A stretch of DNA of 64,000 nucleotides, taken from the NCBI RefSeq assembly GCF_038051995.1, contig NZ_CP150290.1, positions 1,227,501 to 1,291,500 on the forward strand. The letters run 5' to 3'. Below the pieces are notes generated by a model that worked only from the letters and a program-made list of their open reading frames with translations, ran no database searches and had not been told where the DNA came from. This DNA is from Paenibacillus sp. FSL H8-0537 (GTDB lineage: Bacteria; Bacillota; Bacilli; Paenibacillales; Paenibacillaceae). Below, one piece after another: positions 27,687 to 36,731 of the stretch (positions within the stretch are counted from its first letter, which is position 1; the number at the start of each line of letters is the position of its first letter). Both the position numbers and the translations under genes were made by a program.

Positions 27687-27695
27687 TGCTATAAT
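27687..27695 (+). promoter_or_regulatory. Extended -10 promoter of xynA
   Basis: TGCTATAAT is a perfect extended -10 motif (TGnTATAAT). No good -35 box lies upstream; the cre-like site takes that space. The start point would be near 27702, giving a leader of about 120 bases. Confidence 0.6.
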
Positions 27696-27722
27696 TTACC
27701 TAAAGAAGGAGGTGATAGTAAA

Positions 27723-27749
27723 ATGCTATTGAGACATGACACAGGATAA
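27723..27749 (+). CDS. Eight-codon leader ORF before xynA
   Basis: ATG-to-TAA reading MLLRHDTG, preceded by GAAGGAGGTG (27705-27714), a stronger ribosome site than that of xynA. It lies in the predicted xynA leader transcript, 74 bases before the xylanase start. It may be a translated leader peptide that influences xynA mRNA stability or expression; no attenuator hairpin is obvious between the two. Confidence 0.4.
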   Translation: MLLRHDTG

Positions 27750-27823
27750 GTGTTGTGCTGCAATGAGAAGAAACCACACTATATAGGTAGGCAGATAACG
27801 ACAAAAAATTAGGAGGTATTTTC

Positions 27824-28465
27824 ATGTTTAAATTAAAGCTTAATAAGAAAATTTTGACGGTATGCCTTGCAGCTTCAATGAGTTTGGGTATGTTCTCAGC
27901 AACCTCAAGTGCAGCGACAGACTATTGGCAAAATTGGACCGATGGTGGCGGATCAGTAAATGCTGTCAATGGCTCTGGCGGCAATTATAGTGTGACATGG
28001 TCGAATGTCGGGAATTTTGTTGTGGGTAAGGGCTGGAATTTCGGATCGCCAAACCGGGTAGTTAACTACAATGCCGGTCTTTGGGCTCCGTCTGGCAATG
28101 GATATTTGACTTTTTACGGGTGGACAAGAAACTCGCTTATTGAATATTACGTCGTTGACAGCTGGGGCACGTATCGTCCTACCGGAACGTTTAAAGGAAC
28201 CGTATCCAGCGATGGAGGCACATATGACATTTATACGACTATGAGATACAACGCGCCATCCATTGACGGCACACAAACGTTCCCTCAGTATTGGAGTGTC
28301 CGCCAGTCGAAGAGGGCAACTGGGGTCAACTCCGCAATCACGTTCAGCAACCACGTTAATGCATGGAAAAGTAAAGGAATGAATCTGGGCAGCAGTTGGG
28401 CTTACCAGGTGTTTGCGACAGAGGGGTATCAAAGCAGCGGCAGCTCTAACGTAACGGTGTGGTAA
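27824..28465 (+). CDS. xynA: Endo-1,4-beta-xylanase, GH11
   Basis: A 213-residue secreted xylanase, the same length as Bacillus subtilis XynA. The signal peptide covers about residues 1-30 (cut near TSSA), then the mature enzyme begins [12 protein letters not shown]. The two catalytic glutamates of the GH11 jelly roll are Glu107 in [11 protein letters not shown] and Glu200 in [10 protein letters not shown]. Thumb residues PSIDG and the C-terminus SSNVTVW are conserved. It hydrolyses internal beta-1,4-xylosidic bonds of extracellular xylan. ATG 27824 follows TTAGGAGGTATTTTC. It is a single-gene unit with its own promoter, a cre-like site and a strong terminator at 28564. Confidence 0.97.
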   Translation: MFKLKLNKKILTVCLAASMSLGMFSATSSAATDYWQNWTDGGGSVNAVNGSGGNYSVTWSNVGNFVVGKGWNFGSPNRVVNYNAGLWAPSGNGYLTFYGWTRNSLIEYYVVDSWGTYRPTGTFKGTVSSDGGTYDIYTTMRYNAPSIDGTQTFPQYWSVRQSKRATGVNSAITFSNHVNAWKSKGMNLGSSWAYQVFATEGYQSSGSSNVTVW

Positions 28466-28563
28466 GAGTTATGGTAACAGGCCAGCTGCAAGTAGGGTAG
28501 CAGACAGGCGCTAGACCGTTTTCGGAATAATGAGAAAGTTATTTAATTATGAATAAGGCTCGC

Positions 28564-28605
28564 TAAGGCCTGCCGGCCTCACAGCCGGCGGCCTTATATT
28601 TTTCA
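28564..28605 (+). terminator. Strong terminator after xynA
   Basis: TAAGGCC-TGCCGGC pairs with GCCGGCG-GCCTTA around a short loop, followed by TATTTTT. Confidence 0.88.
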
Positions 28606-28658
28606 ATAAAAGATAGCTGCCTGCATCCTTTTTCTATCTGCTTAAAGGAGAAATATGA

Positions 28659-29576
28659 ATGAGAAAACAATTTATTTTCCTTTTACCAGTAATCATATTG
28701 GTTGTTACCGCTTGCTCACAACAAATGCCTGAGAAGACCGAAATGGCAATAAAGACCGAGAAGATCGAGAAGACCGAAAAGACGGAAAAGACCGAAAATA
28801 ATAAAAATAATGATAGCCTTGTCTTTGTAAAAGGTGGGGACTTTGTGAATACAAAGTCCAACTTTTATGGGAAAAGTGCAACTATATCAAGCTTTTATAT
28901 CGACAAATATGAGATAACTCAAAAAGAGTGGGTTGAGGTTATGGGAAGCAACCCCTCCGGATTCAAGGGCGACGATTTACCAGTAGAAATGGTTAGCTGG
29001 TATGATGTTGTTGAATACTGTAATAAACGAAGTATAAAAGAGGGCCTGAAGCCGTATTACGAGATAGACAAAAATAAAAAAGACCCTAGTAATAAGAGTG
29101 AGCACGATAATCTAAAATGGACCGTAACGATCAATGAGGGAGCGAATGGTTATCGATTGCCGACGGAAGCGGAGTGGGAATACGCTGCAGGCGGAGGTCA
29201 GGCGAGTAACAGCTATACCTACAGCGGAAGCAATAATGTAGATGAAGTGGCCTGGTATTGGAAAAACGCTGGAGACAAACCATTATCAGGCGAATGGAAC
29301 TGGACAATGATAGAAAGCAACAAAAATAAAACAAAGACAGTCGGTGTCCAGAAACCTAATGAGCTAGGACTTTACGATATGTCAGGCAATGTAAGGGAAT
29401 GGTGTTGGAACTGGTATGAAGACGGAGATTTGGATAGCGATAGTGGTTCTTTAAGGGTTGTAAAGGGTGGCGGCTGGATTGGCGACATCAGAAACAACGA
29501 GATATCTTATAGGGGCAAGTTCGAGGCGAGCGGCTTTGGCCCGGATCAAGGCTTTCGTGTGAGCCGCGCCGAGTAA
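28659..29576 (+). CDS. SUMF1/FGE-fold lipoprotein, probably not a sulfatase activator
   Basis: A 305-residue protein with lipobox VVTAC (Cys19), so it is membrane-tethered outside the cell. After a low-complexity KTEK repeat (about 29-46) comes a formylglycine-generating-enzyme-like domain: VFVKGGDFV, IDKYEITQKEWVEVMG, LPVEMVSWYDVVEYC, YRLPTEAEWEYAA, GLYDMSGNVREWCWNWY, RVVKGGGW and DQGFRVSR. The two active-site cysteines that true FGEs carry after the RGGSW motif are absent here (KGGGWIGDIRNNEISYR), so formylglycine formation is unlikely. The gene is richer in AAA/AAT codons than its neighbours, which may point to transfer. Ribosome site: AAAGGAGAAATATGA before the ATG. Confidence 0.85.
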   Translation: MRKQFIFLLPVIILVVTACSQQMPEKTEMAIKTEKIEKTEKTEKTENNKNNDSLVFVKGGDFVNTKSNFYGKSATISSFYIDKYEITQKEWVEVMGSNPSGFKGDDLPVEMVSWYDVVEYCNKRSIKEGLKPYYEIDKNKKDPSNKSEHDNLKWTVTINEGANGYRLPTEAEWEYAAGGGQASNSYTYSGSNNVDEVAWYWKNAGDKPLSGEWNWTMIESNKNKTKTVGVQKPNELGLYDMSGNVREWCWNWYEDGDLDSDSGSLRVVKGGGWIGDIRNNEISYRGKFEASGFGPDQGFRVSRAE

Positions 29577-29650
29577 ATTGGAACAATGCCTCCGATGGTG
29601 TTCTGCCAAGCAGCAGCTAATGACATAGGGATTTATGAAAGAAGATCGTA

Positions 29651-29678
29651 AAGAGGGGTGTCAAACCTCTCTTTTTTT
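29651..29678 (+). terminator. Terminator after SUMF1-fold gene
   Basis: AGAGG and CCTCT around a short loop, then CTTTTTTT. Confidence 0.7.
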
Positions 29679-29729
29679 GATTCCAATTGAGTCTGCCCCA
29701 GAAATAGAAATCGTATTTTTTACAAGTGC

Positions 29730-29786
29730 TTGAAATTTATCGAGCTTCAATGTTATGTTTTCTTACATTTCTTTGCGAAAACGCAA
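29730..29786 (+). promoter_or_regulatory. Candidate promoter and operator of the ABC/lyase cluster
   Basis: TTGAAA (29730-29735), an 18-base spacer and TATGTT (29754-29759) form a fair sigma-A-like promoter. About 14 bases downstream lies the inverted repeat TTGCG-AAAA-CGCAA (29773-29786), a possible operator. The remaining gap between 29577 and 29895 holds the terminator at 29651 and nothing else that I recognise. Confidence 0.35.
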
Positions 29787-29895
29787 TGGATAGTTAGATT
29801 ATCCTACACTAGAAAGTTGAATCGCCTCTCTCCTGCCGAATCATCCCTCCGTTATACTTGTTTTCAACAGAGGAGAAAAAGGGGGAAGGCTTTAA

Positions 29896-30783
29896 ATGAA
29901 CAAAAGGACGGCGTATTTATTTATTTTTCCAAGTCTGCTGCTGACGCTGGTGTTAGGCGTGTATCCTCTGCTGTGGGCACTTCGGTTTATGTTTTATAAC
30001 TATCAAGGTTATGGTGAGGCGATCTTTGTGGGCTTCGGTAATTTTGCCCGTTTGACGCGAGATCAGAATTTCTGGAACTCGGTCGTAAATACAGGTATCT
30101 ACGCAGTCGGCAAGCTGATTGTGACCATTCCGCTATCGTTGATCTTCGCCTTTATTTTAAATCGGAAAATAAAGGGTCGTTCGCTGCTTAGGGCCGTTTA
30201 TTATTTGCCAACTGTATTCAGCGCCTCTGTCATGTCCATCGTCTTTTTCATCATCTTCAATTCTTATAATGGAGTATTAAACCAATTTCTAATGAAATAC
30301 CATATCATCAGCGAGCCAATCAGCTGGCTAGGACCAAATTATGCAATGCTTACTACTATCATGATCGCTATATGGGGAGCGGTCGGCAATTATATGCTGC
30401 TCTTTCTCGCCGGACTTCAAGGTATTCCCGAGGATCTATACGAAGCGGCTTCCCTGGATGGAGCAAGCGAGGTGCGCAAGTTCTGGAGCATCACGATTCC
30501 CTTGCTCGGACCTGTCATGCAGATGATCATTATGCTGGCAATTACAATCTCCCTTAAAGGATATGAGAGCATCATGGTTCTGACCGAAGGGGGACCTTAC
30601 GGGAAGACCGAGGTCATGTATTTGTATCTCTTCAAGTTGTTGTTCCCGATTTCTCCTGATGCTCAAGTTCAGCAGCAGCTCGGCTATGGAAGTGCTGTTG
30701 GTTTCGTAACAGCTGTCATTGTTGGTATTATAACCCTTATCTACTTCTATTTATCCAAGAAGCTGAACAAGTTGTATGAATAA
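29896..30783 (+). CDS. ABC sugar transporter permease (MalF/UgpA-like)
   Basis: A 295-residue inner-membrane permease with six predicted helices. The EAA loop that docks the ATPase is clear: YEAASLDGASEVRKFWSITI. ATG 29896 follows GGGGGAAGGC. It forms a heterodimer with the permease encoded 15 bases downstream and would receive substrate from the lipoprotein at 35130. No ATP-binding subunit is encoded nearby, so a shared MsmX-type ATPase elsewhere in the genome is likely, as is usual for CUT1 systems of Bacilli. Confidence 0.93.
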   Translation: MNKRTAYLFIFPSLLLTLVLGVYPLLWALRFMFYNYQGYGEAIFVGFGNFARLTRDQNFWNSVVNTGIYAVGKLIVTIPLSLIFAFILNRKIKGRSLLRAVYYLPTVFSASVMSIVFFIIFNSYNGVLNQFLMKYHIISEPISWLGPNYAMLTTIMIAIWGAVGNYMLLFLAGLQGIPEDLYEAASLDGASEVRKFWSITIPLLGPVMQMIIMLAITISLKGYESIMVLTEGGPYGKTEVMYLYLFKLLFPISPDAQVQQQLGYGSAVGFVTAVIVGIITLIYFYLSKKLNKLYE

Positions 30784-30798
30784 TAGGAGGAATGGTCA

Positions 30799-31632
30799 AT
30801 GATAACAAAAATCGCAGGGAAGACCCTTCTGTGGTCATTTCTCCTTATCAGTGCAGGTATTACTTTGTTTCCGATAGTAGTCGTTCTCTTCGGTTCCTTT
30901 ATGACAAATATGGAATTGACTGCGGGAGCTAAAATTTTACCTGATGTGTGGCAATTCGACAACTATGTAACGGCGTGGAATAAAGCGAATTTCTCTCGCT
31001 TTACGTTGAACAGTATCTTTGTCAGCTCGATGACGACCATGGGCACGCTGCTGGTAGCGGCTATGGCGGCCTACGCGGTAGACCGGACGGAGTTTCCAGG
31101 CAAGAAAGCATATACAGGGCTACTTGCCAGTACACTGTTTATCTCAATCGGTGCGGTCGTATTACGGCCTCAATTTGATCTAATGGTTATGATAGGCTTG
31201 CAAAAATCGCTCTGGGGCGTCATTCTTATTCTTATCAGTGCCCACGCGGCAACTTATTTTATATTAATCGGCTTCCTGAGGGGGATTCCGCGTGAATTGG
31301 ATGAAGCAGCATGGATAGACGGCTGCAGCCCTGCTGCGGTATTCTGGAAAATTATTATGCCGCTGCTGCGCCCTGCGCTTGCGGTAGCCGGACTAAGCGT
31401 ATTCCAGAATTCATGGAATGAGTATATACTGCCGCTGGTATTTACTCTGAGCAACAAGTCGTTGCAGACACTCCCGGTGGGACTGGCCAATTTACGCTAT
31501 GGTATTGGCGCGGCGTCTGAGTCTCAACTGATGCTGGCCGGAGCCTGCATCTCGATTCTGCCTCTGCTGGTCGTCTATCTGTTTACGAATAAATCCTTCA
31601 TGCAAGTGACCCTCGGAGCTGTAAAAGGATGA
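30799..31632 (+). CDS. ABC sugar transporter permease (MalG-like)
   Basis: A 277-residue membrane permease, the second half of the channel begun by the gene at 29896. EAA motif: LDEAAWIDGCSPAAVFWKII. The C-terminus LPVGLANLRYG and SFMQVTLGAVKG fits CUT1 permeases. ATG 30799 follows TAGGAGGAATGGTCA. The kinase gene begins 6 bases after its stop, so transport and regulation are in one operon. Confidence 0.93.
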   Translation: MITKIAGKTLLWSFLLISAGITLFPIVVVLFGSFMTNMELTAGAKILPDVWQFDNYVTAWNKANFSRFTLNSIFVSSMTTMGTLLVAAMAAYAVDRTEFPGKKAYTGLLASTLFISIGAVVLRPQFDLMVMIGLQKSLWGVILILISAHAATYFILIGFLRGIPRELDEAAWIDGCSPAAVFWKIIMPLLRPALAVAGLSVFQNSWNEYILPLVFTLSNKSLQTLPVGLANLRYGIGAASESQLMLAGACISILPLLVVYLFTNKSFMQVTLGAVKG

Positions 31633-31638
31633 CGAGCT

Positions 31639-33399
31639 ATGAAATGGAGCTTTTACAAGCTTTCGCTCAAAAATCGAATTCAGATTTTATATGTTTTGTT
31701 AGCCTTTCTCTGCATTAGCGCTACTGGCGGATTAGCTTATAATTTTGCCGCCAAGGTTATTGAGGAGAATGCGCTGAAGCTGAAGCAGACGATGTTGAAC
31801 AAGACGGTTCAGGCACTCGATGAGAGCATGAGGCATATAATTGTTTCATCGTATTCCCTGATGATGAGCGAGACGTACAGCCGAGTGATGGACGATGTGC
31901 GTTATGGCAACAGCACACGTTTCTACCAAAACCTCTCGCTCATGCAAACACCGTTTGCACAGCTTAAGCAGGTGGAGCCAGCAGTCGAATCAGTGCTGCT
32001 CTCCACGCCAATCGGCGAATTTTATTCAACCAAGGATACAATAGCGGAAAATGTGGTATTCACGGAGCTTTATAAGAAAGAGATTAAGGATTATTCTTGG
32101 AATGTACGCTGGGAATCTGGACATGAGGACAAGCTATTACAGGGGGGAAAGCAGGTGGTAACGCTCATGGTGCGTCCTCTGCGCAACTCTGTGAACAATG
32201 ATAATCTGCCCGGCGTGTATCTCATTGTCAATATTAGAGAAGAATATTTCCGTAATGTTATTGAGCAGAGTCTGATTGACGATCAGATTAGGCTTTTTTT
32301 GCTAACGGGAGACGGTTACAGCGTACTGCCTTCGGCAAGTCCGCCGCTCGAAGATTTCCGCAGTGCTTCTTTTCTTAATCGGTTTGCCGAAGAGGGGGAA
32401 GGGGCATTTTCCTATACGAATAATCAGGACGAGCAGCTTGTCAATTACTCCAGGCTTGGTATTAACGGCGATTGGATACTAGCCAGCGTTCAGGCAAAGG
32501 GAGATTTGCTCGGACCTATGCGACAGATCCGCTGGCTGATTTTGAGTATTATGCTGGTCTGTATGGTAATTGCATTGATGTTCTCTAATTTCTTGGCCCG
32601 TCGTCTGTTGCAACCGCTCCACAAGCTGTATCGTCTGATTCAACGAGTGGAAAATAATGATTTGGAGGCTCGCTTCGAGAGCAAATATGAGGACGAGGTA
32701 GCGGTAATCGGCTATCGCTTTAACCGGATGCTCATTCAGATCGAGAATTTAATTGAAGAGAATAAGTATACGGAGCAGGAAAAGCTGAAATTCGAGATTA
32801 AGGCGCTTCAGGCCCAGATTAATCCCCATTTTCTGTACAATACGCTGAATACGATACTTTGGAAAAGCCAGGGAGGCCGCAGCGAGCAGGTGGGGGAGAT
32901 GATTGTTTCCTTGTCATTGCTATTTAGACTGGGGCTGAATAACGGTCAGGAGATGATCACACTTCGTCAGGAACTGGAGCATGTAGAGCAGTATATGCTG
33001 CTGCAGCAGCAGTGCTATGAGGGATTGTTTACGTATATCTTGGAGGTTCCAGATGAATCAGTACTGGATATGCCTCTGCCCAAAATTTTACTGCAGCCGC
33101 TTGTGGAAAATTCCATTTTACACGGCTTCAAGGATTTCGACACAGTGGGTGTGATAACCATTCGCGCGCGGCAAACAGAGGGACAACTTGAGCTGCAGGT
33201 GACCGATAACGGACGGGGGTTGGACGCGGAGCTGCTGAATTTACAGGTGCTGAGACAGTTCCAGGGTCATACAAGCTATGCACTATACAATATCTACAGT
33301 CGCCTGCAGCTGAATTATGGCGCACAGGCGTCCATGTATTTTAAGAGTGTTCCTTATGAAGGGACTTCGGTTGTCATTACCATTCCACGGGAGGGATAG
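31639..33399 (+). CDS. YesM-type sensor histidine kinase
   Basis: A 586-residue membrane kinase. One helix near residues 12-32, an extracellular sensing region of about 260 residues (Cache-like by position), a second helix (about 300-320), HAMP (LLQPLHKLYRLIQRVENND), then a His_kinase domain with QAQINPHFLYNTLN (His397) and an HATPase with LVENSILHG and DNGRGLD. It likely senses the imported sugar or its binding protein and phosphorylates the AraC-type regulator encoded 3 bases downstream. Lies inside the transporter operon. Confidence 0.92.
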   Translation: MKWSFYKLSLKNRIQILYVLLAFLCISATGGLAYNFAAKVIEENALKLKQTMLNKTVQALDESMRHIIVSSYSLMMSETYSRVMDDVRYGNSTRFYQNLSLMQTPFAQLKQVEPAVESVLLSTPIGEFYSTKDTIAENVVFTELYKKEIKDYSWNVRWESGHEDKLLQGGKQVVTLMVRPLRNSVNNDNLPGVYLIVNIREEYFRNVIEQSLIDDQIRLFLLTGDGYSVLPSASPPLEDFRSASFLNRFAEEGEGAFSYTNNQDEQLVNYSRLGINGDWILASVQAKGDLLGPMRQIRWLILSIMLVCMVIALMFSNFLARRLLQPLHKLYRLIQRVENNDLEARFESKYEDEVAVIGYRFNRMLIQIENLIEENKYTEQEKLKFEIKALQAQINPHFLYNTLNTILWKSQGGRSEQVGEMIVSLSLLFRLGLNNGQEMITLRQELEHVEQYMLLQQQCYEGLFTYILEVPDESVLDMPLPKILLQPLVENSILHGFKDFDTVGVITIRARQTEGQLELQVTDNGRGLDAELLNLQVLRQFQGHTSYALYNIYSRLQLNYGAQASMYFKSVPYEGTSVVITIPREG

Positions 33400-33402
33400 T
33401 CT

Positions 33403-35013
33403 ATGAGTATGCTGACGATGTGCGTAATGGATGATATAAAGATGGTCGTAAGCGGTATAGCCTATCAGATTCCTTGGGAGGAGCATGGCATCAAAATTGT
33501 CGGAACGGCTGAAGACGGCCAGAAGGGGCTGGAAATCATCCGTGAGCTGCGGCCCGATATCGTACTGACGGATATTTGCATGCCGAAATTGGGTGGTTGT
33601 GAGATGATTCGCGCCGTTGTGGAGGAGCGTCTGCCGACCAAGGTGATTTTCATGAGTGGATTTAATGATTTTGCCTACGCTCAAGAGGCTGTGCGGCTTG
33701 GCGCTTCTGATTATTTGCTGAAGCCGTTCACCCCTGCTCAGGTGGTGAAGAGTGTGCTGAAGGTCCGTGAGGCAATTGAACAAGAGCAGGATAGATCGGA
33801 CAAAATGCGACTGCTGGAGCAGGAGGTGCACAGAAACAGGCTGCACCAGCGTGAGGAGTATCTACGCAGTCTGCTCTATCAGCCCCAGACAGCCAGAGGG
33901 GAGCTGGAGTGGCAGGAATGGGAGCTGGATCAGCGTCTGCCCTCTTATCAGGTACTGCTGCTGGATAGTGGGCAGCCTGCACAGCCGGAGCATTCCGTGG
34001 CTATGGGGGAGGCTATGCTTGTGCTGCTTCGGCAGATGCTGGAGGGGCAGGGGCAGGGGATTTTGCTCCAGGAGAGCGGTCAGCGGCTAGTCGTACTCTT
34101 GCAGAGCAAGGATCCTGCTGAAGCGGATAAAACGTGGTCGGAGACTAAGGCTCGGCTTGAGGAGAGCCTCATGGATCCAGTGTCGGTGGGAATCAGCTTG
34201 GTCCATGAAGGGCCAGAAGGAATTTCCATTGCGTATAAGGAGGCCGCGAAGGCGTTGAATCATCGTTTCTATAGTGTAACTCCGGGCAGTTATAGCTATA
34301 GCTATGTTAAGTTGCAGGAATATACAATGACGCCTCGCTACGCACCGGAGAAAGAGAAGGGTCTGCTATATGCTTTGCGAAGCGGCAGCAAGGTGAAGAC
34401 AGAGCATATGCTCGATGAGCTGTTCCTTGACTGGGTATTGCAGAATCGTTATCCAGACCCTGAAATGATGGTTCAGCAGTTTAAATCGCTCAGTGTGACT
34501 GTCTACCGCACGATGCTGGAGATAATGAGCGGGGATCTGACCCCTGAACTGGTGGAGCGAATGTCTCATATTCAGGCGCTGCCACTACTAAACTTCGCGG
34601 AATGGATGCGCGAGATGGTTCAATTCTGCGCCTTATGCTGCGACTGTTTGCAGAGCAGGCAGCATACGGAGCACTCCAAAGTAATCAATCAGGTGAAGCT
34701 ATATATACAAGAGCATCTGGATGCCAATCTGACCGTGAACAGCTGCGCCAAAGCGGTGCATTTGAGTCCAAGCTATTTGGCGAATTTGTTCAAGCGCGAG
34801 ACCTCTCTGACCCTTGCGAGCTACATTGCCAATGTGCGGATTGAGAAGGCAAAGGAGTGGCTGATGGAGGGGATGCAGGTACAGCAAATTTCCTTACAGC
34901 TTGGCTACGAGGATCGCCCGTACTTCAGCGAGATGTTTAAAAAGCATTGCGGAATGACGCCTTCCACCTATCGGCAGCATTATTTTGAACAGCAAGATCT
35001 GAAGAAAAGATGA
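33403..35013 (+). CDS. YesN/AraC-type response regulator
   Basis: A 536-residue regulator with an N-terminal receiver (Asp57 in LTDICMPKLGG, Lys in LLKPFTPAQ), a long middle region, and a C-terminal AraC double helix-turn-helix (about 430-530: LTVNSCAKAVHLSPSYLANL, IEKAKEWLMEG, LGYEDRPYFSEMFKKHCGMT). ATG 33403 follows CGGGAGGGATAGTCT. Partner of the kinase just upstream; it probably activates this transporter/lyase cluster. Confidence 0.92.
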   Translation: MSMLTMCVMDDIKMVVSGIAYQIPWEEHGIKIVGTAEDGQKGLEIIRELRPDIVLTDICMPKLGGCEMIRAVVEERLPTKVIFMSGFNDFAYAQEAVRLGASDYLLKPFTPAQVVKSVLKVREAIEQEQDRSDKMRLLEQEVHRNRLHQREEYLRSLLYQPQTARGELEWQEWELDQRLPSYQVLLLDSGQPAQPEHSVAMGEAMLVLLRQMLEGQGQGILLQESGQRLVVLLQSKDPAEADKTWSETKARLEESLMDPVSVGISLVHEGPEGISIAYKEAAKALNHRFYSVTPGSYSYSYVKLQEYTMTPRYAPEKEKGLLYALRSGSKVKTEHMLDELFLDWVLQNRYPDPEMMVQQFKSLSVTVYRTMLEIMSGDLTPELVERMSHIQALPLLNFAEWMREMVQFCALCCDCLQSRQHTEHSKVINQVKLYIQEHLDANLTVNSCAKAVHLSPSYLANLFKRETSLTLASYIANVRIEKAKEWLMEGMQVQQISLQLGYEDRPYFSEMFKKHCGMTPSTYRQHYFEQQDLKKR

Positions 35014-35129
35014 AATCCCCCCCTTACCGCAGTTGAGATACCGTACTCACATGTCAGATCATACTCGTTATTCTTAATAGTAAGGAGTGACGAACTCATT
35101 CCAGAAAACATAATTCGGGGGGAAAGCAA

Positions 35130-36551
35130 ATGCAGAAGAAGTGGTTGCTAGTACTAGTAAGTTCACTGCTTATTATGGCCTTGGCCGCCTGCTCGTCCAA
35201 CACGGGAAACACAACAACCGGGGACAGCGGCAAATCAGGAAATTCTTCAAGCCCATCAAGCTCTTCAGGTTCCTCAGGCACAAAGACAAAGATTGTCTAC
35301 TGGACTCCCGATCGCCATGATGCTGAGTTTATGAAAGGTAAGGTTGATCAATTCAACAAGACCAACACGGACAACATTGAAGTTGAGATGAGCGTTATGG
35401 GCGACAATTATCCGCAAGCTGTGGATATTGCTTTCGCCAGCCAGCAAGCGCCGGATGTGCTGCAAATTGATGATTTCGAAACTTATGTTAAAAAAGGCTA
35501 CCTTGCTCCGATTAACGATTACATGAGCGATGAAATGAAGAAGACGTTCGAGAGCGTTATTATCGAACACAAAAACGAGATTGATGGAAAAATTTACACG
35601 CTGCCAAATACCGGACAGACTTGGCGTTTGATTTACAATGTCGATCTGTTCAAGCGTGCAGGTATTGCTAACCCTCCAACAACGCTGGACGAGCTAGTAG
35701 AGGATGCCAAACTCATTACGGATTTGGGCAAGGCGGAGGGCATCTACGGCTTCGCAAGCCCGCTCAAGGGTTCAAGCGGCTTTGGACGTCCAGGAAATAC
35801 AGTTGCGCCAGCCAGCACGACGACTGGCGTTGACGGTTACAATTACGTTACTGGCGAGTTTGACTTCGGGATGTATAAGGATATCGCTTTAGCTATGCGC
35901 AAGATGGTGGAAAGCGGCAGTATGATGCCGGGTGTAGAGAGCCTCGACATTGACCCGCTTCGTGCCCAGTTCGCACAGGGTAAGATTGGAATGTATTTCA
36001 ATCACTCTGGTGAGCCTGGCGTTTACAAGGGGCAGTTCCCGACAACAATCAACTGGGCGGCGGCGCAGCCCCCGACTCAAAGCGGACAAATTTCGGGTGC
36101 TTCGCAGGTTATCGGCGGATCATACATTGGCATTAACGCCAATTCCGCAAACAAGGATGCAGCCTGGAAATTCATGAATTACATCTACAGCGTAGATCTG
36201 CAGACTGAATATTTTGAGCAAGGTTATGGCGTATCGTTGATTCCGACAGTACTCGCTAATGCCAAGAAGCCGGAAATTCCAGGGATTGCAGGGTTTCTGC
36301 CGAAAAAATATGATGCGATTTACCCGGCTAACCCGATGTCAGCAACGGAGAGTCAGGTTGAGGGGTCAAAGTGGGCAGAATCATTCGTGAAGTTTGTAAT
36401 GGTTGGTGGAGATGTAGGACAGACAATAACTGATCTGAACACTCGCTACAATACCGCGCTCAAGCAAGCCAGAGATTCCGGACTGACAACAATTGAAGCA
36501 GACCCAAGCTTTAATTCGTTGAACTTGCAGGGCAAGCTGTCAAACGAGTAG
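35130..36551 (+). CDS. Extracellular sugar-binding lipoprotein
   Basis: A 473-residue family 1 solute-binding protein. Signal peptide with lipobox ALAACSS (Cys21), then a Ser/Gly/Thr-rich tether and the binding domain (KIVYWTPDRHDAEFM, APDVLQIDDFETYVKKGYLAP, PNTGQTWRLIYNVDLFKRAGI, GKIGMYFNHSGEPG, ALKQARDSG). It would deliver oligosaccharide to the permeases at 29896 and 30799. ATG 35130 follows CGGGGGGAAAGCAA. It is separated from the regulator by 116 bases, in which I see no clear promoter. A hairpin terminator lies between it and the lyase gene. Confidence 0.93.
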   Translation: MQKKWLLVLVSSLLIMALAACSSNTGNTTTGDSGKSGNSSSPSSSSGSSGTKTKIVYWTPDRHDAEFMKGKVDQFNKTNTDNIEVEMSVMGDNYPQAVDIAFASQQAPDVLQIDDFETYVKKGYLAPINDYMSDEMKKTFESVIIEHKNEIDGKIYTLPNTGQTWRLIYNVDLFKRAGIANPPTTLDELVEDAKLITDLGKAEGIYGFASPLKGSSGFGRPGNTVAPASTTTGVDGYNYVTGEFDFGMYKDIALAMRKMVESGSMMPGVESLDIDPLRAQFAQGKIGMYFNHSGEPGVYKGQFPTTINWAAAQPPTQSGQISGASQVIGGSYIGINANSANKDAAWKFMNYIYSVDLQTEYFEQGYGVSLIPTVLANAKKPEIPGIAGFLPKKYDAIYPANPMSATESQVEGSKWAESFVKFVMVGGDVGQTITDLNTRYNTALKQARDSGLTTIEADPSFNSLNLQGKLSNE

Positions 36552-36583
36552 CGGCATAACGGATTAACATTAGAGTAGATTTA

Positions 36584-36636
36584 GGAAAGAACTGCCCCGT
36601 AAATGAGCGTTATGTTTATGGGGCAGTTCCTTTTTC
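36584..36636 (+). terminator. Terminator or attenuating hairpin between lipoprotein and lyase genes
   Basis: AACTGCCCC...GGGGCAGTT with extra GTAAA/TTTAT pairing inside, then CCTTTTT. The lyase gene starts 96 bases later, so this probably lowers but need not abolish its transcription. Confidence 0.75.
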
Positions 36637-36731
36637 GTCATGCAGACGATGATTTGATTTGTATCGGTCGGTATCAGGGAGTCGAACTTGCCCTTGTGCG
36701 ACACTGCCCAAAGAAAAAACAGGAGGCTGCT

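Noticed and set aside
29730..29899. Coding start at 29730 reading through to 29999
   Set aside because: This frame overlaps the permease N-terminus out of frame, and the permease has a clear ribosome site and family match.
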